DNA of 37,227 nt from Armatimonadota bacterium (GTDB lineage: Bacteria; Vulcanimicrobiota; JACPDT01): positions 7,841-45,067 of the forward strand of contig JACPDT010000130.1 in assembly GCA_016183865.1 (NCBI GenBank). Direction: 5' to 3'. This document shows positions 25,169 to 33,526 of the stretch, piece after piece. The notes under the pieces were generated by a model. It was not told the DNA's origin, ran no database searches, and saw only the letters and a list, made by a program, of their open reading frames with translations. Numbering within the stretch: position 1 is the first letter of the stretch; every line of letters starts with the position of its first letter. The translations under genes were made by a program, and so were the position numbers.

Positions 25169-26227
25169 TTAAGTCATTTCCTCGTACAATGCCTCCAGGC
25201 GGGCGAGCCAGACCCTGGAGTCGAACTCCGCCCGAACTCTTGCCAGATTCTGGTTTCGAATTCGTTCATACAAGTCCTTCTCCGAAAGGAGGCGAAGGAT
25301 TGCTTCAGCAAGTGAAGCGGAGTCATTCACGGGAACCATCAGAGCGTGGATATCGGGGGACATCCAACTCCTGACTCCCGGGGTTTCCGTCACAACCGGC
25401 GGCACTCCGCAAGCCATTGTCTGAAGGAGCGTTACAGAAACTGCGTCGGACGCGGGAATGGAAACTACGATACCGGAGGACTGCATTATTTCCGCCAGAT
25501 TCTCTTCAGGGACCGGGGCGGTGATGCTCACCATCTCCTGAAGCCCGAGGGAGCGGATTTGATCCTCCAGATTTCTCCTGTACCCAGAGTCCTCATTAAA
25601 GGCAAGCAAACGGAAACGGACCTCGGGCGCCGATTTCCTTACGATAGGCGCAGCCTCCACCAGGGTGTGAATCCCGTAAGTCGGGCGCATGGCCCGCGGG
25701 CTCAAGACCAGCAGAGGGCCGGCGCCTTTCCTCTGCCGAAACAGGGCCAGGTCCACGCCGATCTGGTGCATCCGGAGTCCCTCCCTTCTTACACCCAGTC
25801 CGATGCATTGATCATACGTGAGGGGCAGATTGGTGGTCACTCCGTCCGCCCGCAGGAGGGCTTGTCTGGTGAGCAGGTAAAAGAAGGGATAACGGATGCG
25901 CAGATCCACAAGCATGTCGCTTCCCTGCGTGGTGAGGAGAACCGGACGATAGCCGGACAGGGCAGCGATCCAGCCGGGGCCTGTGACATAAATCCCGTGT
26001 ACAAGGTCAGGCTTTTCCTTTTTGAGAACGCCTCGAACCCTTGACAGGGCGCCGACCAGATCCCAGGGGAAGCGAATATTGGATACATGAAGAATCTCCC
26101 TGACCCCTGGGATGGTCTTTCTGGCGCCATAGGAGATCAAGATCACCTCATCCCCTCTTGAGACCAGATGCTCCATCCAATGCAAGGGCACAGACGACGT
26201 AGGAACGGCCACAAAACAAATCTTCAT
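25169..26227 (-). CDS. GT4-family glycosyltransferase
   Basis: MKICFVAVPTSSVPLHWMEHLVSRGDEVILIS...VSIPASDAVSVTLLQTMACGVPPVVTETPG; internal ATG 26227 chosen (4-nt overlap with upstream gene). Confidence 0.88.
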   Translation of the reverse strand: MKICFVAVPTSSVPLHWMEHLVSRGDEVILISYGARKTIPGVREILHVSNIRFPWDLVGALSRVRGVLKKEKPDLVHGIYVTGPGWIAALSGYRPVLLTTQGSDMLVDLRIRYPFFYLLTRQALLRADGVTTNLPLTYDQCIGLGVRREGLRMHQIGVDLALFRQRKGAGPLLVLSPRAMRPTYGIHTLVEAAPIVRKSAPEVRFRLLAFNEDSGYRRNLEDQIRSLGLQEMVSITAPVPEENLAEIMQSSGIVVSIPASDAVSVTLLQTMACGVPPVVTETPGVRSWMSPDIHALMVPVNDSASLAEAILRLLSEKDLYERIRNQNLARVRAEFDSRVWLARLEALYEEMT

Positions 26228-27432
26228 AGAAGCGTCTCCAAGGTGGAGGAAAGCAGGCGCCCCACAGCGCGGGAATGAAGCTCTTCTGGAAAATGGGGCA
26301 CCGGGGCGCCGCCTTCCTGAACTTGCAGCAGAAACTTCTCGAAAACCCCCACTTTGGTCTCGTCCTCCGGAGAGACGACACAGGCGCCGTGCCGCCGCAG
26401 GATGTTGCCCGCAGTCCCCTCCGGCGGAGTCAAGCCGAAGATCGGCCGGGCCATTGCCAGGCACTCCGGGATCTTTGCAGGGAAAAATGGGGCGCTCACT
26501 GAGAAAGGGGGATCCGTCAGAAGGATGGCGTGGGATTTTCTTAACAACTCTACGGCCCGCCCATGTTCCACCTCTCCGAGGTACGCCATTTCCCCTCCGG
26601 GGAAAGCCTCCTGAATCATGACCCTGTATTTCTCCTCAAGTCTGCCGATCAGTTGGACCCTGATCTCCGACGCCCCCGGCGATCTTGTCCGATAAAAGGA
26701 TTCCATCAGGTGGATCAGTGGGATCGGAGTCCTGGGACCATAGAAGTTCTGAGCGCACGTAATCACCCAGGGGGGCGGCGGTGGGGGCGTCCTTTCTTCT
26801 GCGCCCGTCTCCGCAGGGTCAAAGGAATGAGGTATGACCACACTTTTTCGGTTCCACTCAGGGGGGTAGCCTGAAAGAACAAAATCCCTGAGACTGTCTG
26901 CCGGGAAGATCAAGAGATCAGCCTGGGAAAGGACTTTCCTTTCCCAGGAAGATGAAATGACCTTGGAAACAGGACTGTTGGGCACATAAGGGCTGTTCGT
27001 CCAGGGATCGCTGAAGGCAGCGGCCCAGGGGAGGGAAAGGTTCCGGCTGATCGAGAGCGCCGCCAGATGTCCGGTAAAAGGCGAAGAGAGCGAAAGAATT
27101 ACATCAGGCTGAAAGGGGATCCGACTCGCCCCTTTCCTGGCAGGCCACAGCCATCCCACCTGGGGGTCGGGCAGAAACCGGAGGAAAGGCAGAAAAAAGA
27201 AAAAGGGATCGAGATTGATCGTCTTGATCCGCTGGACAGTAACCTCTCCTGGAAGAAATTCCAGGAGTGTCGTGTCTGACCGGTAAGGGGGGGCGATCCC
27301 CCCTGCCAGGACGTGAACCTGCCAGCCCAGCTCAGGTAAGAATCGCAACATCCTCCCCGCCTGGATCGCCTGGGAGCCCAGGAGGGGTGGGAAGAAATAG
27401 GAGATTACGAGAATGCCTTTGGATGATTTCAT
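26224..27432 (-). CDS. Glycosyltransferase (GT4-like)
   Basis: MKSSKGILVISYFFPPLLGSQAIQAGRMLRFLPELGWQVHVLAG...PAKIPECLAMARPIFGLTPPEG; start by 4-nt overlap. Confidence 0.85.
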   Translation of the reverse strand: MKSSKGILVISYFFPPLLGSQAIQAGRMLRFLPELGWQVHVLAGGIAPPYRSDTTLLEFLPGEVTVQRIKTINLDPFFFFLPFLRFLPDPQVGWLWPARKGASRIPFQPDVILSLSSPFTGHLAALSISRNLSLPWAAAFSDPWTNSPYVPNSPVSKVISSSWERKVLSQADLLIFPADSLRDFVLSGYPPEWNRKSVVIPHSFDPAETGAEERTPPPPPPWVITCAQNFYGPRTPIPLIHLMESFYRTRSPGASEIRVQLIGRLEEKYRVMIQEAFPGGEMAYLGEVEHGRAVELLRKSHAILLTDPPFSVSAPFFPAKIPECLAMARPIFGLTPPEGTAGNILRRHGACVVSPEDETKVGVFEKFLLQVQEGGAPVPHFPEELHSRAVGRLLSSTLETLL

Positions 27433-28388
27433 TTGTGCAGGATTAGATAAAGGCTTGTCGCCTGGGCAGGGAGGAGAGCCCTTCCGATGAGCTCGAAGAG
27501 ATCGTCTATCCATTTGTATCCCCTGATGATGGAATCCAGGGTCCAATGAGGGACTCCCCAGCCGATGGGGTGGACCTCCCTGATCCCAAAACCGATCTTG
27601 CGGCATTTCTCGGAAAGAGATCGGGCCGTGTAAAAATGAACATGGTCGGTCAGGGCCAGTGTTCTTGGCTCCAGGCGGTAGGCGAGCCTCCAGAAGAAAG
27701 CCCCTTCGTTGGGAACCCCCAGGATGAGAATGCCGGAGGGCTTAAGGATCCTCCGCGTTTCCGCCAGGGCCCTTTCGTCGTCCGGGATGTGTTCCAGCAC
27801 ATGATTGAAGAAAATCACGTCAAAGGAATCGTCCAGGGCAGGGTAGTCGGAAAGGTCCGCCAGGAAAAGATTCTTCTTCTCAGGCAGTTGACCGGCCCGC
27901 AGCAGACGCTTCAGATTGTAGTCGCTTCCATACAGATCTCCCGCAAGAGGGGCAAGCCACGAAAGGTTTCCCCCATCTCCGCAACCCAGGTCAAGAATGA
28001 CCGGTTTGCCCCGATTCTCGCTCCCGTATTTCTGCAGCACCCTTTCCACATACCGCCTTCTTTTGATCAAATGGTGACGATAGGGCCCGGTCCATTGCCT
28101 TGCCTGGGGCCCTTCGTACCACTGCCCCCGCCCTGCGCCGACCGCCTCCCTGATGGCTTCCTCGATCCCGGGGAAATCCTTGACAAGGATGGGGATGCCC
28201 TCAACAATGGGGATCTTGAATGAGCATTCCCCGCAATGCGCCGTGTCTTCACTCATTAGCGCAGAAAGGGGACTTCGACATGCCGGACATCTGAAAATGC
28301 CGCCCCGGGAGCTGCCTGGAATCTCAAGCTTCTCGGAAAAGGGATTCGTAAGCCTTTTTCTCCTTTTCTTCCATTTCTTCGCCTCCAT
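27429..28388 (-). CDS. SAM-dependent methyltransferase with N-terminal zinc-ribbon (Trm112-like) segment; start uncertain
   Basis: FRCPACRSPLSALMSEDTAHCGECSFKIPIVEGIPIL + VILDLGCGDGGNLSWLA...FDVIFFNHVLEHIPDDERALAETRRILKPSGILIL. Confidence 0.88.
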   Translation of the reverse strand: MEAKKWKKRRKRLTNPFSEKLEIPGSSRGGIFRCPACRSPLSALMSEDTAHCGECSFKIPIVEGIPILVKDFPGIEEAIREAVGAGRGQWYEGPQARQWTGPYRHHLIKRRRYVERVLQKYGSENRGKPVILDLGCGDGGNLSWLAPLAGDLYGSDYNLKRLLRAGQLPEKKNLFLADLSDYPALDDSFDVIFFNHVLEHIPDDERALAETRRILKPSGILILGVPNEGAFFWRLAYRLEPRTLALTDHVHFYTARSLSEKCRKIGFGIREVHPIGWGVPHWTLDSIIRGYKWIDDLFELIGRALLPAQATSLYLILHK

Positions 28389-29475
28389 ACAGCAAGGCTC
28401 TTTCAGAGGATTTTCTCCCCATCTCCGCAAGAAGGTCGGGGTGCTCTATCAGTTGCTGAAAGGCCCTTTCGAAGCTCTCTGGAGTGTTCTCTACAACCAC
28501 GGCGATGTCCCCCACGGCTTCCGGCTCCTGTTCCCACCGGTTTCTCGCGACAACCAGGGGAAGCCCGGATGCCATGGCCTCAAGGGTCGGAATATGAATC
28601 CCCCCATGCTCGGAGGCGACTGCCAGTAAATCTGCATCTCCATAGTGGCGCTGGATCTCCTGGTTTGGAACGGATCGGATGAAACAGACCCTTTCCTCCA
28701 GGTTCAAGGTTCGAGCAAGGTCCGCAAGTGCCCGGTATTGCTCCCCATCCCCGATCAGGGTAAGATGAGCATCCAGATCGCGAATAGCCAGGATCAGCTT
28801 GTGCTGGCCCCTTTCTCTGATCATTCTGGAGACATTAAGGATCTTGAGCGGTCCTCCCCGGCGGGGAGAGCGCTCGATCCGGAAGCGGGACAAATCAACC
28901 CTGTTGTAAATGATCTCGATCTCCCTGGGCTCGAATTGCTTCGCATAAAGATAGGGCCAGCGATAGGCGCAAATGATCTTATCGGCGTTTCGGATCACAT
29001 AGGGCTCGATGAAGAAACGGGAGTACAAGGCATTGCGGAGGCGTTTCCATCTGCGGTTCTTCCAGTCCTGATAGCGTTCGTCCAGATCGTAATGGCCGTG
29101 GACCGACACGAGTACCGGAATGCCCAGAGCCCTTCCGCACTTCACCGCCATCCACCCGGCCAGCACGGGATTGTAAGCACGGACGACATTCGGCCTGACC
29201 TCGCTTATGTATTTCATCGCACTCTCAATCGGCGCATCATACGGCGTCCTTACCGGCAATGTCATATAATAGGACAACTCTCCCAAAGGATGAATGAGCA
29301 TCCGGGCATCACCGGCCAGGATGGAGACTTCCTCCGCAGTGGCATCCGAGTCCGCCGGGGACATCACATGAATCTCATCAAAGAGATTCCCCGGGTTCAG
29401 GTAGCGGGGTTTCAGCTCTCCTTTTTGAAGATACGCTTTCAGTGGATCATTGGGGAAGACGCAGAGCTTTCTCAT
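28324..29475 (-). CDS. GT4-family glycosyltransferase
   Basis: MRKLCVFPNDPLKAYLQKGE..., NVSRMIRERGQHKLILA..., LLAVASEHGGIHIPTLEAMASGLPLVVARN. Confidence 0.9.
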   Translation of the reverse strand: MRKLCVFPNDPLKAYLQKGELKPRYLNPGNLFDEIHVMSPADSDATAEEVSILAGDARMLIHPLGELSYYMTLPVRTPYDAPIESAMKYISEVRPNVVRAYNPVLAGWMAVKCGRALGIPVLVSVHGHYDLDERYQDWKNRRWKRLRNALYSRFFIEPYVIRNADKIICAYRWPYLYAKQFEPREIEIIYNRVDLSRFRIERSPRRGGPLKILNVSRMIRERGQHKLILAIRDLDAHLTLIGDGEQYRALADLARTLNLEERVCFIRSVPNQEIQRHYGDADLLAVASEHGGIHIPTLEAMASGLPLVVARNRWEQEPEAVGDIAVVVENTPESFERAFQQLIEHPDLLAEMGRKSSERALLYGGEEMEEKEKKAYESLFREA

Positions 29476-30674
29476 GTTGCAAAATATCCCCGCACGGCAT
29501 CTGCTGTCACTTCCATGTCGCCTGGCCCTAACCACGGCTGGACAGGCAATGAGATGAGCCCTTTCCAGAGTCGGTCTGTGACCGGAAGGGGCGATCTGAG
29601 AAATTGCGCGAGATCGGGGCGCAGGTGGAGGGGCCAGTGTGTGAACTCAGGCTCGATACCGCGGCTCTCCAGAAAGCGATGGAGGGCCAGGACCTGCGGA
29701 CTCTTTTCCCGACAGGGCCCCGGGCTTCCGACATGGACAATGAATTTTGTAAAAGTGTGTCCAGGGGGGTCGGGAAGGGTGAGGCCCTCCACATCCGAAA
29801 GAAGGCGGATCAGTGTTTCCGCGTTCCCCCTTCTTCGTGCCTGGATTTCGTGATGCTTGCGGAGCTGGACCATGGCCATTGCTGCATCCTGCACGCTCAT
29901 TCTGCAGAGCGGCCTCTCCAGTTGCTGCACTGGCCGCCTCATCCTGTCAAAGGCCAGAAAAAATGGAAAGGTGTGCTTTCTCAGACGGAATCGAAGCATA
30001 GCCCGGAGCGCCCGCCCAAGTATGACGGCAAAGGGCTCGGCGGGAAGAGGCGGGGGGGCGGGCAGGTTCGGGTTGGACAGAATCAGGACCCCTCCTGCAG
30101 TGCTCATCAGAAGCTTCCCTGCGGAGAAGCTCAGAATCCCGGCATCTCCCCAGTTGCCGAGAAACCTGCCCCCATGGTCTCCCCCGAAAGCCTGAGCAGC
30201 GTCATCTATGACGAAAATGCGGAATCGGGCGGCCATTTCCACAATCTCGGCCATTCTTGCGGGTTTCCCGCCTGTGTGAGGGACCAGAATGGCCCGGGTC
30301 TTTTCCGTGAGGGCTGGCTCGATGGTTTCCGCTGTTGCGTTCAAATCCCCGGCGATGTCACAGAAGACAGGGGTTGCCGAGAGCCGCAAAATGGGCGCCA
30401 GCGCGGACCGACAAACAAGAGAAGGGATGACTACCTCGTCCCCGGGACCGATTCCCATGGATTTCAAGGCAAGAAAAATGGCGCACTGACCGGAGCTTAC
30501 CGCCATTACCCGGGAGGCGGAAAGGCGCCGAGTCAGCTCCGATTCCAGCGCCTCCACCGCATCCCGAGGCGGACTCAGAAAGGCTTCCAGCTCTTCTTCA
30601 TCCCAGTAGGGAACCAGATAGGGAATTCGATAAAAGGAATTCAGAAAGGAGCGGATCTTTCGGTCGAGCATCAT
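29472..30674 (-). CDS. DegT/DnrJ/EryC1/StrS-family PLP-dependent aminotransferase
   Basis: GIGPGDEVVIPSLVCRSALAPILRLSATPVFCDI..., VIDDAAQAFGGDHGGRFLGNWGDAGILSFSAGKLLMSTAGG (candidate PLP lysine in SFSAGK). Confidence 0.88.
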   Translation of the reverse strand: MMLDRKIRSFLNSFYRIPYLVPYWDEEELEAFLSPPRDAVEALESELTRRLSASRVMAVSSGQCAIFLALKSMGIGPGDEVVIPSLVCRSALAPILRLSATPVFCDIAGDLNATAETIEPALTEKTRAILVPHTGGKPARMAEIVEMAARFRIFVIDDAAQAFGGDHGGRFLGNWGDAGILSFSAGKLLMSTAGGVLILSNPNLPAPPPLPAEPFAVILGRALRAMLRFRLRKHTFPFFLAFDRMRRPVQQLERPLCRMSVQDAAMAMVQLRKHHEIQARRRGNAETLIRLLSDVEGLTLPDPPGHTFTKFIVHVGSPGPCREKSPQVLALHRFLESRGIEPEFTHWPLHLRPDLAQFLRSPLPVTDRLWKGLISLPVQPWLGPGDMEVTADAVRGYFAT

Positions 30675-31525
30675 GGATTGCGCTCTTTCTCACATATGAT
30701 GAGATGCCGAAACGCAAAGGAGCGAAGAACCGGAAGGGAGCTGAGCCATTCTTCCAGCATGACCCCGGCCATCTTGTGTGTGAGCCAGCGAGCCGCTCTT
30801 GGATCCGGAATACCGGCTCTCATCGGCAGGACCTGGAAAAACCGGATCTTCCGGATGGTGAGAGCGGCTTTTTTCAGGAGGCGTCTCATCTCCGCAGGAA
30901 GCAGATGGGAGACAGGGGCCTTTTCCCGCATCGTAAGCCGATGATTCAAACTCCGGCGATTGCCCAGCTCCAGGAGCGCTTTTCCACCGGGGCGCAGGAT
31001 TCGGCCGATCTCCGACAGCGCTCTCTCCGGTGACGCCACGTGATAGAGAGTTGAAAAGGAACAGGCCAGATCAAAGGAAGCATCCGAAAGAGGGAGGGCT
31101 TCCAGGTTTCCTCTGAGGAAATAGGCTTCCGGCGCGTTTTTTGCCGCCTCCAGAAGCATGGGGGCGGAAAAATCCACACCAAGCCGAAGGCGGGCAACCC
31201 CTGAGATCGTCTCCAGGTGCCTCCCTGTGCCGCAGCCGAGGTCCGCCACATCGGCATTTTCGGCAAATCCGGAAAGAAGGGTCGCCCTTATTGTTTCCAA
31301 AGCTTTCTGGTAAGGCGGCGCCGAGCTCCGGGGGCGATCATAGGCGGGTGCATGGGCATCAAAGAAGGGGATGCCCGAAGGGCGCCCATCGAGGAGATCG
31401 GGAATGCCTGATTCGAGGGGGAAGATTCTCGAACAGCCTGAGCACCGCAGTGGCATACACCCTGAGAAGCGGCCCATGCACGCCGGGCATCGAATCAAAT
31501 CCAGGAACTCTTGATTCATCGGCAT
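30671..31525 (-). CDS. SAM-dependent methyltransferase with N-terminal zinc ribbon
   Basis: EFLDLIRCPACMGRFSGCMPLRCSGCSRIFPLESGIPDLLDG + VADLGCGTGRHLETIS...FDLACSFSTLYHVASPERALSEIGRILRPGGKALLEL. Confidence 0.9.
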   Translation of the reverse strand: MPMNQEFLDLIRCPACMGRFSGCMPLRCSGCSRIFPLESGIPDLLDGRPSGIPFFDAHAPAYDRPRSSAPPYQKALETIRATLLSGFAENADVADLGCGTGRHLETISGVARLRLGVDFSAPMLLEAAKNAPEAYFLRGNLEALPLSDASFDLACSFSTLYHVASPERALSEIGRILRPGGKALLELGNRRSLNHRLTMREKAPVSHLLPAEMRRLLKKAALTIRKIRFFQVLPMRAGIPDPRAARWLTHKMAGVMLEEWLSSLPVLRSFAFRHLIICEKERNP

Positions 31526-32427
31526 TTGACGGCAATCGCAAAAAATAGCTCTCCCTCGGCGGGAAAGAGAATGCTCCGGATTCGGTCAAAGAAGGAGCGT
31601 CCCGAGTAGTATGTCTCGAAACGATCGAGTCGGAGCGGCGCATCGAAGAGCTGCTGCGGATGCAAGCCCTGCTGGATATTGGCTTCAAGATTTGCGCGGT
31701 TCATGGCCCTTATGGCTTCTTCTTCAGGCAGCTCGGGATAAAGAGACCGGGCCCAATGAGCCGCTTCCCTCCCCACCTTCCCGGGAAAAAGGGAATGCCA
31801 TTTGAATCGTGCGGCCAGGAAGAGGTAATGAATACGCCCTGGCGCGACCGCATGAGGCTCATGAATGACGATGGCTTTCCCCCCCGGTTTCAATACTCTG
31901 GCTGCTTCTCTCAGGCTTCTCCCCGGATCGGGCAGGTGGTGGAGAGTGGCGGCAAAGGTCACAATGTCCATGGAGTCGCTCGCAAAGGGGAGGTTCTCGG
32001 CATCTCCCTGAACCGGGTAAAGGTTGGGCCGCCCGATTGTGTCTCGAAGCCTTTCCAGCATGCCTCTGGAAATGTCGAGACAGCAGCAAATCTCCCAATG
32101 GGGGAAGTGCTTCGGAACAAACCCTGTCCCTGATCCGATGTCCAGAATGCGCCCCCCAGGCGGCACTTGCCCCAGGATCCGCTTGGCGAGACGGGCTTCG
32201 CGCCTGATATGCAGGTGCATCTCATCATATTGTGCAGCCTCCCGATCGTGGTGATCCCTGTTGATTCGTTTTGTCGGATCCTCCCAGGTTTCCTCGGGCA
32301 GGAAGACGGGGATCCCATCCTGGATAGGAAAGGGATGGTAACATTTCTCACATACCAAAGGATTTCCATCCCGGAGGCTGGCCTTGCACAGAGGGCAGGC
32401 GAGCAATTCAAGGATCCTGGTGCTCAC
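31516..32427 (-). CDS. SAM-dependent methyltransferase with N-terminal zinc ribbon (GTG start)
   Basis: (V)STRILELLACPLCKASLRDGNPLVCEKCYHPFPIQDGIPVFLPEE + ILDIGSGTGFVPKHFP...MDIVTFAATLHHLPDPGRSLREAARVLKPGGKAIVI; 4-nt overlap with upstream stop. Confidence 0.9.
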   Translation of the reverse strand: MSTRILELLACPLCKASLRDGNPLVCEKCYHPFPIQDGIPVFLPEETWEDPTKRINRDHHDREAAQYDEMHLHIRREARLAKRILGQVPPGGRILDIGSGTGFVPKHFPHWEICCCLDISRGMLERLRDTIGRPNLYPVQGDAENLPFASDSMDIVTFAATLHHLPDPGRSLREAARVLKPGGKAIVIHEPHAVAPGRIHYLFLAARFKWHSLFPGKVGREAAHWARSLYPELPEEEAIRAMNRANLEANIQQGLHPQQLFDAPLRLDRFETYYSGRSFFDRIRSILFPAEGELFFAIAVKCR

Positions 32428-33521
32428 CGATTCTCCCCCTTCAATTTGCGCACAAGATGAGCGGTCCTGCCCAAAAGAGAGTAACGACAGGTTTTCCCGA
32501 ACATCCTGATCGTCACTTTCTCCCCTCCCCACTTCTCCTTGAACCTCCGAATTCCTGACTCCTTGGGTGTGGCCGGATCAGGGGAGATTCCGGCAAGATC
32601 GTAAACCCGGGCGCCTTCTCGAACCGCCGTGCGAAGGATTTCGTCTTTCAGGAGATCATTGCCGTAAAGCTTCTCCCTGAAGCTCTTTTCCGATTGGACC
32701 GAGAAAAACTCTGTCCAGATGCCGTTGAATTTCCAGATCCCCAGTCCGCAAAGCGTCTCATTTCCGCGATGGGCGGCGAAGAAACGCAGGCAGGCGTCCG
32801 GTTGGAGGTGTTTCCAGAGACTTCTGAAGACCTGCCAGGGCGGAACGCGGAAGCCTTCAATGTCCTTCCTCCTGCTGGCCCTCTTGAAAAAGGCATAGTA
32901 CTGTGAAAGCTCCCAAAGGGTACTGATCTCTTTGATTTGAATTCCCTCGTCCCGAGCCCTGCGAATCGCCTTTCTTGCCGACTGACGATAGCGGCTCATC
33001 AAATCCTCCTCGCCACAGCGCAAGTCAAGAAGAAGGGTGGCCTCCTCCCGCTCGATCCTGTAGCCTGCTTCAAGAAAGGACGGCGCCCACAGGGAGGCTT
33101 CAGAGCCCATGTCGTGACAGGGCAGCCGAACTTTGTCCACAAAATGTATCCCATCTTCCTGAGCCTTTTTATCCAGGGCGGAGAGGAGGCATTTCGCCGC
33201 GGTCTGGTCCTCTTCCCCGAGGAAAAGAGGACCATATAGCCAGGTATAGGAAGGAAAAAGCTCCCTCACCAATCGCGTCAAGCCTCTTGCATTCGCGCCG
33301 CTCAAAGGGACATCCAGGAATTTCTTCTTGAAGAACAGGAGAAGGGCTGAAGGCTGCTTTGATTCATGATCACGGACGACAAGGTAGCGGGGCGCCCACT
33401 TGTTGCGCTCCCCCATCACCGCTGCCCAATGGGTTGTCTGGAAAATGGTTCCAGATGGAGAAGAAGCCACCCATTTGTTCCATTCTTCGGGATCCCAGTG
33501 ATCCTTGATGATGGCTTTCAT
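32424..33521 (-). CDS. FemAB/GNAT-like acyltransferase (peptidoglycan-bridge-type family)
   Basis: WNKWVASSPSGTIFQTTHWAAVMGERNKWAPRYLVV...YRQSARKAIRRARDEGIQIKEI...RFKEKWGGEKVTI. Confidence 0.85.
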   Translation of the reverse strand: MKAIIKDHWDPEEWNKWVASSPSGTIFQTTHWAAVMGERNKWAPRYLVVRDHESKQPSALLLFFKKKFLDVPLSGANARGLTRLVRELFPSYTWLYGPLFLGEEDQTAAKCLLSALDKKAQEDGIHFVDKVRLPCHDMGSEASLWAPSFLEAGYRIEREEATLLLDLRCGEEDLMSRYRQSARKAIRRARDEGIQIKEISTLWELSQYYAFFKRASRRKDIEGFRVPPWQVFRSLWKHLQPDACLRFFAAHRGNETLCGLGIWKFNGIWTEFFSVQSEKSFREKLYGNDLLKDEILRTAVREGARVYDLAGISPDPATPKESGIRRFKEKWGGEKVTIRMFGKTCRYSLLGRTAHLVRKLKGENR

Positions 33522-33526
33522 CCTGA

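Noticed and set aside
28645-29853. 402-aa plus-strand ORF antisense to a GT and DegT aminotransferase
   Set aside because: Mirror of well-supported minus-strand genes; no recognisable domain.
29604-30944. 446-aa plus-strand ORF antisense to DegT aminotransferase and a methyltransferase
   Set aside because: Length notable, but the protein lacks any domain-like pattern and the opposite strand encodes conserved families.
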